Notes under the pieces: model-generated | Told to the model about the DNA's origin: nothing | What the model saw: only the letters and a program-made list of their open reading frames with translations | The model's database searches: none | Program-made: the position numbers and the translations under genes | In this document: piece after piece, positions 1-5,365 of the stretch | Layout: each line of letters begins with the position of its first letter | How positions within the stretch are numbered: the first letter of the stretch is position 1 | From: Bacteroidota bacterium | Lineage (GTDB): Bacteria > Bacteroidota > Bacteroidia > Chitinophagales > LD1 | Direction: 5' to 3' | Assembly: GCA_028288545.1 (NCBI GenBank) | Contig: JAQBNQ010000321.1 | Location: forward strand, 1 to 5,365 | DNA: 5,365 bases

Positions 1-198
1 GAAGTAAACACCGGCAGATAACCTGGCAACATCCAGGTTCACCGAATTGCTGCCGCTATCAAGTTTTGCATTCTGAAGAATAAGGGCTTCGCCTAAAACA
101 TTGTAAATGCTTACCTGGCAATTATTGATTGCCTGGTTAGCAACGATTGTAAGGTTTAGCTGGTCCTTAGCGGGATTTGGGAATACAGAGATATTTCC
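1..198 (-). other. T9SS type A C-terminal sorting domain of the C10 protease (partial)
   Basis: Residues about 856-921 carry the usual pattern of this family: SVFPNPAKDQLNL, then a strand-rich stretch with SIYNVLGE, then LSAGVYF at the window edge. Such domains direct proteins through the type IX secretion system of Bacteroidota and are normally cleaved after outer-membrane passage. The final strand, usually lysine-rich and about 20 residues long, lies outside the window. Confidence 0.9.
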
Positions 199-2763
199 AA
201 AGCTGCTTATATCTTCAACTCCTGAAGGACCTGTAACTGTAATGGTCTGAGTCAGTGTATCGGCACAGTTTCCACTGGCCTCAATTAACCGAACGATATA
301 ATTTCCCGATGTTGCGTAAGTGTGGGTGGGATTTTGAAGGGTAGAAGTATAACCATCTCCAAAGGTCCAGTAATAAGAGGGGATACCATTATTAGATGCA
401 ATAAAACTAATAGCGAAATTGCCAAGATCATTTGTGGTGAATGGACTTCCGACAGCTCCTAGTACGTTAACTGCAACAGCAGTTCGGGTGGTGATACAGG
501 CCGATTGCTGCAGTTTCCAGTTATAGAAAAAATAATAAAACTCCTCACCCGCGTCAGAGCCGGTAATAGAGATAGTGCCATCGGTAGAATTATAAGGATA
601 ATTGGCACCTGTTTTGTTCCGGTACAGCCCGTTATTCCCGATAACACCCAGGATAAGACCGTTCTGTTCCGGCAGTGCGAAATTGAGCGTTATAGTGCTA
701 AACCCTGCGGGAATAGTTATAGTAGCCGAGTCGATCTGTGCACCGGTAGAATCCTGTAGTACAATCGTTCTGGCTCCGGCATTTTGGGCGTATACATCAG
801 CCGTTAAAAGTGTTTGAGCCGTAGTGCAATTGAAGATAACAGAACGCTGGTTGTTGCTGGTAAAATATCCTCCTGTTCCAAAAACGTTATCAGTTGGCCC
901 AACCAGGTTAACCGCGGCCTGAATATTGCCTGATACAAAGTAAGTGGTACTGGCGGTAAGCGCGGGGGTGGTATACGAATTTCCTGTAACCAATAAGTTT
1001 CCCCCATTTGCGGCATCGTACCAGTTAAGTGTTCCCGCACCATTTGCCACCAACGCAGCGCTTTGACCCGCGCAAATATTCAGACTTGCGGCCACTGGCG
1101 ATAAGTCAACAATGTTTACGAGTTGATTTTTAATAAGCGAATCAACCCCACACGCATTTGTGGCGAATAACTTAACCGAAAAATTCCCATAAGCATTGTA
1201 CGAGTGAACCGGATTTTCAATTATACCTGTAGTGCCATCGCCAAAATCCCAAAGATAACTGACAGCATTGTTGCTTGCATTCGAAAAAGAAACATCTACC
1301 GGCACGGCGCAGGATGAATTAGAGTTCAATGAAAAATTAGCCGAAGCAGCTGGGGTAATAGTTACGGTTACAGAGGCTCTGCCTGTTATTCCCGCACTAT
1401 CAGCGGTTACCGTGTAAACAGTGGTGTGAACCGGGTTTGCAACCGGGGATGCACAATTATGGCAACTTAATCCGTTTTGCGGTGTCCATGAGTAACTAGC
1501 TGTTGAGGGCCCGTGAGCATTAAGCGTGGTACTGCTTCCATTGCAAATGGCCGGGCTATTAGCAGAAGCTGTAACGCTTACGGGAGTAAGTGGTTCAATA
1601 CCTATAAGGGCAGCTTCGTTGGTGCTGAAATTATAAGACCCCGCGTTAAGGTTTGAAACATCAAAATAACCATTGTCCTGGCCGCCCCAACCCCAGTTCA
1701 TATGCAACATATTGTTGCCGTCGTAACCATCACATACCCAGGTATGGCCACCAGATTGAGGATCGTCGCCTTCATATTGAATAGCCCTGCCCGCGTCCAA
1801 CTCGCTTTCCATCAGGTTCAACCAGTCTGTAGGTCCGTAATGAGAAAATTGCACCCCTTGAATTGTGTTTGGGTTATAAGCAAAATAATTTACGTACGAA
1901 TATTGCGCACAAGGTGCTGTTGCCCCGCCGGCCTCCGATTGAAGGACCCAGGCCCCGCTGCCCCCTTCATTATCATCGCCATAGTCCATCGCTACACTAA
2001 CGCCGCAATGGTACATTAAAGTTGCCAGATCATTATTGTTACCATTAATCGAGTTAGGCATATTAGCCCAGTCGTAGTTGGTATTTCCAAAGTTTGCATA
2101 CTGGGTTCCATAATTATTTGAGAAATTGGGAGGCGAGTCGTTATAACTATAGGAACCTGTTCCGTGTGCCGGATAAGCCCAGTATTTCATTATCTGGCCC
2201 ATGGCAGTAGCCACGCAACCGGTCAGCGCATTTTGGTGGTCGGCTGAATTATATGGGCATAATGAATTGTAATGGGGTTCCTGGTCCCAGGTAGTGGACA
2301 AGAGTGGACCAACGCCTCCGCTCCTGGAGGAGTTGGGGTTTTGGCCAAGCAGATAAGCATTCCACAAGTGGTTTATCCTGGCGTCGGCAGACACATGCTG
2401 CTGAATACCATAGTGAATTTTAGCGGCCGAGTGTTTCATCCAATCGCTTAGCCCAATGCGGTTTGCCGCAGCATTAAAATTAGCTTCAGTTGAATAAGCT
2501 ATTACCGGATTCATATTATCATCCGCCGAAACTATGACGAAACCATGAGCCGGATTAATATCAAATACATAGTAATCTATCGTGCTATCACTTTCAATGC
2601 GGGTATAATTAAGTGTGGCAGAGATATTTCCCTGCCCTGGACTATTTACCTTGAAAAAATTCAAAGCGATGGCCTGCGCTGTTTGTACATTTACAAAGGC
2701 CGCATTTATCGGATTGAAATAAGAGACAACAACCCAAAAAATAAAAAGAATACTTTTTTTCAT
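1..2763 (-). CDS. Secreted streptopain-like C10 cysteine protease with Ig/PKD repeats and T9SS sorting domain (3' end cut by window)
   Basis: One uninterrupted frame gives 921 residues and runs off the window inside the sorting domain, so perhaps 20 residues are missing. A signal peptide (MKKSILFIF..., likely cut after Ala21) is followed by a Spi-like inhibitory propeptide (about 24-145, with GFVIVSADD). The C10 catalytic domain (about 150-390) has Cys183 in TGCVATAMGQIMKYW, His340 in GGHTWVCDGYD and Trp357 in NWGWGG; VSVAMDYG also matches streptopain. Autoprocessing probably falls near Arg147, by analogy with SpeB. After it come an Ig-like repeat (395-470, with C434-H-N-C437), PKD 1 (WDFGDG, 505-510), an Ig-like domain (W581) interrupted at about 615-753, PKD 2 (WTFGDG, 799-804) and a T9SS domain (VFPNPAKD near 860). 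The likely role is extracellular proteolysis by a surface-bound or released enzyme. The start is firm: an in-frame stop lies upstream with no earlier ATG. The substrate is unknown. Confidence 0.95.
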   Translation of the reverse strand, partial: MKKSILFIFWVVVSYFNPINAAFVNVQTAQAIALNFFKVNSPGQGNISATLNYTRIESDSTIDYYVFDINPAHGFVIVSADDNMNPVIAYSTEANFNAAANRIGLSDWMKHSAAKIHYGIQQHVSADARINHLWNAYLLGQNPNSSRSGGVGPLLSTTWDQEPHYNSLCPYNSADHQNALTGCVATAMGQIMKYWAYPAHGTGSYSYNDSPPNFSNNYGTQYANFGNTNYDWANMPNSINGNNNDLATLMYHCGVSVAMDYGDDNEGGSGAWVLQSEAGGATAPCAQYSYVNYFAYNPNTIQGVQFSHYGPTDWLNLMESELDAGRAIQYEGDDPQSGGHTWVCDGYDGNNMLHMNWGWGGQDNGYFDVSNLNAGSYNFSTNEAALIGIEPLTPVSVTASANSPAICNGSSTTLNAHGPSTASYSWTPQNGLSCHNCASPVANPVHTTVYTVTADSAGITGRASVTVTITPAASANFSLNSNSSCAVPVDVSFSNASNNAVSYLWDFGDGTTGIIENPVHSYNAYGNFSVKLFATNACGVDSLIKNQLVNIVDLSPVAASLNICAGQSAALVANGAGTLNWYDAANGGNLLVTGNSYTTPALTASTTYFVSGNIQAAVNLVGPTDNVFGTGGYFTSNNQRSVIFNCTTAQTLLTADVYAQNAGARTIVLQDSTGAQIDSATITIPAGFSTITLNFALPEQNGLILGVIGNNGLYRNKTGANYPYNSTDGTISITGSDAGEEFYYFFYNWKLQQSACITTRTAVAVNVLGAVGSPFTTNDLGNFAISFIASNNGIPSYYWTFGDGYTSTLQNPTHTYATSGNYIVRLIEASGNCADTLTQTITVTGPSGVEDISSFGNISVFPNPAKDQLNLTIVANQAINNCQVSIYNVLGEALILQNAKLDSGSNSVNLDVARLSAGVYF
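505..921 (-). other. Beta-rich insert inside the second Ig-like domain of the protease
   Basis: The Ig-like domain begins in the normal way (NICAGQSAALVANG, NWYDA, SYTTPALTASTTYFV). Its expected last strand (ACITTRTAVAVNV, from about residue 755) is separated from this by about 140 residues (615-753). The insert has GPTDNVFGTGGYF near its start and LYRNKTGANYPY and FYYFFYNWKL near its end, with alternating hydrophobic residues that suggest a beta-sandwich. I recall similar sequences in other Bacteroidota surface proteins but cannot name a function. The boundaries are approximate. Confidence 0.6.
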
Positions 2764-2785
2764 CCGTACCTGATACGCTACGAAA

Positions 2786-2890
2786 TTAATACATTTTAAA
2801 GCCTATGCCCCGGTGGCAATTACCGCTTAAAGATTTTTTTGAGATATCATGAAGAATTAAATGTCTTAATCCCCTGTTTTCTTTCTCCAT
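2786..2890 (-). CDS. Possible 34-residue leader peptide ORF upstream of the protease
   Basis: An ATG at 2890 opens a 34-codon frame (MEKENRGLRHLILHD...) that ends in TAA at 2786, 22 bp before the protease start codon. That is operon-like spacing. The peptide is basic, with no signal sequence and no family I recognise. No clear ribosome binding site precedes it, but that is common in Bacteroidota. An ORF this short in AT-rich DNA can easily arise by chance. Confidence 0.15.
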   Translation of the reverse strand: MEKENRGLRHLILHDISKKSLSGNCHRGIGFKMY

Positions 2891-2924
2891 GTTGGTCAGA
2901 ATTGGATTATAGCGTACTGTGAAT

Positions 2925-2953
2925 CAAATATTTACAGAGGGACTGTTTAACAA
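2925..2953 (-). promoter_or_regulatory. Candidate Bacteroidota promoter for the C10 protease gene
   Basis: On the minus strand, TTG (2953-2951) is followed after 18 bp by AATATTTG (2932-2925). The Bacteroidota housekeeping consensus is TTG, a spacer of about 17-19 bp, then TAnnTTTG; the -7 box here matches five of its six fixed positions. Transcription would begin near 2920 and leave a leader of about 155 nt. The evidence is motif match and position only. Confidence 0.3.
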
Positions 2954-3059
2954 TTACAATCAGTAAACACAGCTCTTAACCTTTTAAATATCTTATTGCC
3001 AGGTAATCACCGGAGCGTAATTTCTTTGGTGTTGTGACTTGCATCTTCTTCTTTAAAGG

Positions 3060-4004
3060 CTAAAAACCTTTTTCCGATAGCCATCTTTCGGCTTCCAAAG
3101 CCGCCATGCAACCAGTACCCGCCGCGGTAACAGCCTGGCGGTAAATTTTATCCTGCAGATCGCCACAGGCAAAAACACCCTCAATTTTTGTTTTGGTAGA
3201 ATCGGGAGCAGTAATAACGTAACCCTGATCGTCGGTTTCTATAAAATCCTTAAAAATGGCAGAGTTAGGTTGATGGCCAATGGCTACGAAAAATCCTGCA
3301 ACCGGCACCGTGGTTTTTTCTCCCGTCAATTTGTTGACTATTCTTACCGCTTCAACAACATTTTCTCCCAATACTTCATCAGTTTCACTATTCCAGTAGA
3401 TGGTAATATTATGGGTATCCACCACCCTATCCTGCATAATTTTAGAAGCCCTCATCTGGTCGCGGCGAACTATCATGTGCACTCTTGTACAAAGTTTAGA
3501 AAGATAGATGGCCTCTTCACAGGCAGTATCTCCGGCTCCCACAATCGCAACTTCCGTTCCTTTATAAAAGAAGCCATCGCACACTGCACAGGCGCTAACG
3601 CCTGAACCGTTTAACCTCTTTTCGCTTGGAATGCCCAGCCATTTGGCTTCCGCACCTGTGGCAAGGATCACAGCATCAGCTTCCAACAATTTTGTATCGT
3701 CTATCCATACTTTTTTAGGGGTGGTTGAAAAGTCAACTTTTGTAGCTATGCCAAAACGGATATCGGTACCAAAACGCTCGGCCTGTTTTTTAAAATCCTC
3801 CATCATTTCCGGACCTAAAATACCTTGCGGGTAGCCGGGATAGTTTTCAACGTCGGTGGTATTAACCAATTGGCCACCCTGTAAAAGGCCGGTGTACATA
3901 AGTGGTTTAAGATTAGCACGGGCGGCATATATTGCTGCCGTATATCCAGCGGGGCCGGAACCAATGATCAAACAGTGAACTTTTTCTACTACTTCAGTAC
4001 TCAT
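3060..4004 (-). CDS. trxB: Thioredoxin reductase (NADPH), TrxB
   Basis: This 314-residue cytoplasmic flavoenzyme passes electrons from NADPH through FAD to thioredoxin, keeping cytosolic thiols reduced. The FAD-binding Rossmann motif IIGSGPAGYTAAIYAARA lies at residues 13-30, and GGQL and ENYPGYP follow as in bacterial low-molecular-weight TrxB. The redox-active disulfide is Cys139-Ala-Val-Cys142, followed by Asp143. The NADPH site has GAGDTA (156-161) and VRRDQMRA (179-186), whose arginines fit NADPH rather than NADH. The second FAD segment is GVFACGD (276-282) with YRQAVTAAGTG (288-298). The length is normal for the family and nothing is truncated. The start is supported by the N-terminus reaching the Rossmann fold in the usual 12 residues; only a purine-rich AAAAAGAAA precedes it. 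It is flanked by gaps of 118 and 296 bp, so it may be its own transcription unit. Confidence 0.97.
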   Translation of the reverse strand: MSTEVVEKVHCLIIGSGPAGYTAAIYAARANLKPLMYTGLLQGGQLVNTTDVENYPGYPQGILGPEMMEDFKKQAERFGTDIRFGIATKVDFSTTPKKVWIDDTKLLEADAVILATGAEAKWLGIPSEKRLNGSGVSACAVCDGFFYKGTEVAIVGAGDTACEEAIYLSKLCTRVHMIVRRDQMRASKIMQDRVVDTHNITIYWNSETDEVLGENVVEAVRIVNKLTGEKTTVPVAGFFVAIGHQPNSAIFKDFIETDDQGYVITAPDSTKTKIEGVFACGDLQDKIYRQAVTAAGTGCMAALEAERWLSEKGF

Positions 4005-4041
4005 AATTTCTTTTTAACTGCTGCGAAAATAATCAGGCAAA

Positions 4042-4067
4042 CAAATTAGACGGGTGAGAATAATCAA
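4042..4067 (-). promoter_or_regulatory. Candidate promoter for trxB
   Basis: On the minus strand, TTG (4067-4065) is followed after 16 bp by TAATTTG (4048-4042). This resembles the Bacteroidota TTG / TAnnTTTG pair, but the -7 box is one base short. Transcription would start roughly 30 nt before the trxB ATG. The match is imperfect and rests on position and motif alone. Confidence 0.25.
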
Positions 4068-4089
4068 CATTACATCGACCCCTCTCTTA

Positions 4090-4106
4090 TCTCCCCAAAG
4101 GGGAGA
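4090..4106. repeat. Short perfect palindrome TCTCCCC-AAA-GGGGAGA
   Basis: A 7-bp perfect stem with a 3-nt loop lies 17 bp past the DUF4249 stop codon. A further C/T-rich stretch (CCCCTCTC, 4079-4086) sits beside it. In the direction of transcription the stem is followed by ATAAGAGAGG rather than a T-run, so it is not a textbook intrinsic terminator. It could stabilise the 3' end of the receptor/DUF4249 transcript, act as a weak terminator, or be a copy of an interspersed intergenic palindrome. Similar C/G-rich palindromes are, as I recall, common between genes in Bacteroidota. Confidence 0.6.
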
Positions 4107-4122
4107 AAATAAATACACCCTG

Positions 4123-5142
4123 CTAAGGAACATAAATGCTATAGTATTTAGTAGCATAACCGGCCCATACCCCAAGACCGTTGTGGATGTTTGTTTTTAT
4201 TTTAATGGGAGATGAAAAGGGGCTTCCACCGCCATCGTTTTCCAGGGTATAGAAAAAGTCGTAAGTTTTGCTGTCTATGTTGCTCCATTTTACGGTTACT
4301 GTATCTCCCCTGAAAAAATAGGTATCGGTACTTAAGTCAAACTTGGCATCAGGGGATTGTCCACGCTCCAGTGGGATACCAACTTTAAGGCCTATAAACA
4401 GTTTGTCGTCATACACTGACCCACCGGGTGGAGTATAAAAAGGTTCGTTGCCGCTTTTTGTTTTGTAGCGCAAAAAATTACCAAAAGTGTCAGGTACTGT
4501 TACGTAAGCGTAAATTGCCGAAAAAGAATCCGCATCAGCCGGATTAGGATCTGCCCGAATTGCCAGCGAATCCATTCCGATCGCCGTTGGAATAGTAGTG
4601 ACCGATGTTAGATGTATAGAATCCTGCACCGCATATAAACCCGGACTAACAATATCCAGGTTATAGGTGGTTCGTTCCTTGCCCATAAAACTGCAGGTCC
4701 CGCTAACATAATAATTGATAATATCGGGAACAGTATAGGCGCAAACGTTTATAATATTAGCTGAATCTGCACTTATATAACCTAATGCACTAAGTAAAAC
4801 TGCGCTTTGAGCAGGTGGCAAATTAAGGTCCTGTAAACAAAACTCCACCAGGTCAGTGTGAGTACCATCGCTGGCAGTCACTTTTAGCCTGGCTCCGTGT
4901 ATGAAGTAAGCGCCGAGGTCGTTAAGATTAACATTGCCAAAAAACTGCTGGCTTTTGGTAAGCAGGATAATGGGTGGCACCCCATTTTCGATAGAGCCGT
5001 CCACCACCACTTGCTGCGATGCGGCCGGTATCTTTACATCTACTGTTTTGGAGCAGGCGGTAAAAACAATTACCAGTAGCATAAGGCCATAGTTGTGGAG
5101 GCATTTAGTAAACAAACCAATAAGTCGTTCAACAGCTCTCAT
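4123..5142 (-). CDS. DUF4249 family outer-membrane lipoprotein
   Basis: This 339-residue protein has a lipoprotein signal peptide: a basic N-region, the core LMLLVIVFTAC and lipobox Cys30. The mature part follows the DUF4249 pattern. Near its start is QQVVVDGSIENGVPP (43-57) with ILLTKSQ; a beta-rich middle follows; and the C-terminal signature SPIKIKTNIHNGLGVWAGY (311-329) is clear. DUF4249 genes typically sit directly after TonB-dependent receptors in Bacteroidota, as here, so the protein probably assists that receptor in binding or importing a ligand; the molecular function is unknown. The start abuts the receptor stop (TAGATG), which favours this ATG and translational coupling. Met21 would leave no basic residues before the hydrophobic core and is less likely. 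Residues after Cys30 (SKTVD) show no obvious acidic surface-export signal, so which leaflet it faces is uncertain. Confidence 0.92.
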   Translation of the reverse strand: MRAVERLIGLFTKCLHNYGLMLLVIVFTACSKTVDVKIPAASQQVVVDGSIENGVPPIILLTKSQQFFGNVNLNDLGAYFIHGARLKVTASDGTHTDLVEFCLQDLNLPPAQSAVLLSALGYISADSANIINVCAYTVPDIINYYVSGTCSFMGKERTTYNLDIVSPGLYAVQDSIHLTSVTTIPTAIGMDSLAIRADPNPADADSFSAIYAYVTVPDTFGNFLRYKTKSGNEPFYTPPGGSVYDDKLFIGLKVGIPLERGQSPDAKFDLSTDTYFFRGDTVTVKWSNIDSKTYDFFYTLENDGGGSPFSSPIKIKTNIHNGLGVWAGYATKYYSIYVP

Positions 5143-5365
5143 CTATAAAAATTTAAAATTCCAGGTTACACTCGGTAATAACGGAAAAAGCGAAACTTGT
5201 TTTGCGGTAAAGGAAACTCCCTTAGTGTTTCCACTGGCACTGTTACCTCCACCACCTACGTCGCCATGCGTATCTATATATAGAAAAAACGGATTCATAC
5301 GATTATAAGCGTTGTAAATAGAACAGGTAATATCTGAAGTGAACTTGATTTTATGTTGCTTTTTA
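5143..5365 (-). CDS. TonB-dependent outer-membrane receptor, C-terminal end (5' part outside window)
   Basis: The last 73 codons of a gene enter from the right edge and end at TAG (5145-5143). The segment shows late barrel strands: DITCSIYNAYNRMNPFFLYID, a glycine/serine-rich loop, then KQVSLFPLLPSVTWNFKFL and the stop. The phrase YNAYNRMNPFF and an ending in PSxTWxFKF are typical of Bacteroidota TonB-dependent receptors that precede DUF4249 genes, and the aromatic-rich terminal strand suits insertion by the BAM machinery. The likely role is active import of a ligand across the outer membrane with TonB/ExbB/ExbD. The plug, TonB box and any N-terminal carboxypeptidase-like domain are not visible, so the ligand cannot be guessed. 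The identification rests on the tail and on the neighbouring DUF4249 gene. Confidence 0.83.
   Translation of the reverse strand, partial: KKQHKIKFTSDITCSIYNAYNRMNPFFLYIDTHGDVGGGGNSASGNTKGVSFTAKQVSLFPLLPSVTWNFKFL

Larger units (their letters stand above)
2764..3059. other. Intergenic region between trxB and the C10 protease gene
   Basis: This AT-rich 296-bp gap separates two genes on the same strand. It should hold the end of the trxB transcript and the start of the protease transcript. I see no strong hairpin with a T-run for termination; the best inverted pairs (CACC/GGTG near 3010-3035, AAAGG/CCTTT at 3055-3071) are short. A Bacteroidota-type promoter candidate and a 34-codon ORF, both on the minus strand, are listed separately. 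No tRNA or riboswitch fold was recognised by eye. Confidence 0.6.
4005..4122. other. Intergenic region between the DUF4249 gene and trxB
   Basis: This 118-bp non-coding gap holds a strong short palindrome close to the DUF4249 stop and a promoter-like pair nearer trxB, both listed separately. No ORF of note was seen. Confidence 0.6.

Noticed and set aside
459..1043. Short minus-strand ORFs at 459-647 and 804-1043 and plus-strand ORFs at 505-817
   Set aside because: They lie out of frame within, or antisense to, the long protease frame, which has clear domains throughout this region.
1702..2019. 105-codon plus-strand ORF
   Set aside because: It is antisense to the C10 catalytic region that carries conserved His340 and Trp357; its composition is not that of a known protein.
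2781..2788. TAATTTCG as a -7 box just before the protease
   Set aside because: The nearest upstream TTG is 28 bp away, and the leader would be only about 10 nt.
2545..2799. 84-codon plus-strand ORF overlapping the protease start
   Set aside because: It lies antisense to the signal peptide and propeptide coding region, has no recognisable domain, and is a shadow of the protease frame.
2904..2911. TATAAT-like -10 box on the minus strand
   Set aside because: No TTGACA-like -35 lies at a suitable spacing, and Bacteroidota housekeeping promoters use TAnnTTTG instead.
2941..2970. Imperfect inverted repeat CTGTGTTTA / TAAACAG as a trxB terminator
   Set aside because: The stem needs a bulge and a long loop, and no T-run follows in the direction of transcription.
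3270..3834. Plus-strand ORFs opposite trxB
   Set aside because: They are antisense to a highly conserved, well-identified gene and show no family features.
1..4004. Functional link between TrxB and the redox-sensitive cysteine protease
   Set aside because: TrxB acts in the cytoplasm while the protease is exported; the genes are 296 bp apart, so adjacency is probably incidental.
4897..5308. Plus-strand ORFs of 60 and 71 codons
   Set aside because: They are antisense to the DUF4249 N-terminus and the receptor C-terminus, both recognisable on the other strand.

Overview
The window looks like an ordinary chromosomal segment from a member of the Bacteroidota. Three signs support this: a secreted protein with PKD/Ig repeats that ends in a type IX secretion (T9SS) sorting domain, a TonB-dependent receptor followed by a DUF4249 lipoprotein, and genes without clear Shine-Dalgarno sites. 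A T9SS-bearing lineage such as Chitinophagia, Sphingobacteriia or Cytophagia is most likely. I cannot narrow it further from sequence alone.

All genes lie on the minus strand and read right to left. At the right edge (5365-5143) are the last 73 codons of a TonB-dependent outer-membrane receptor. Its stop codon directly abuts the start codon of a 339-residue DUF4249 lipoprotein (5142-4123), so the two form a tight, probably translationally coupled outer-membrane pair. A 118-bp gap follows, with a perfect 7-bp-stem GC-rich palindrome and a weak promoter candidate. Next is a complete thioredoxin reductase gene, trxB (4004-3060). A 296-bp gap then holds a possible promoter and a possible 34-codon leader ORF. 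Last comes a very long open frame (2763 to beyond position 1, 921 codons visible) for a secreted streptopain-like (family C10) cysteine protease. Its order is signal peptide, inhibitory propeptide, catalytic domain, Ig-like, PKD, an Ig-like domain split by a beta-rich insert, PKD, and a T9SS sorting domain cut by the window edge.

The receptor and DUF4249 protein probably work together at the outer membrane on an unknown ligand. TrxB is a cytoplasmic housekeeping redox enzyme. The protease is exported and probably attached to the surface or released through the T9SS. Apart from the receptor/DUF4249 pair, nothing ties these genes into one pathway. I saw no RNA genes, CRISPR array, insertion sequence, integrase or phage genes, and no convincing new multi-gene system. 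The points most worth a second look are the modular protease with its split Ig domain, the abutting stop/start junction, the intergenic palindrome and the leader of the protease gene.
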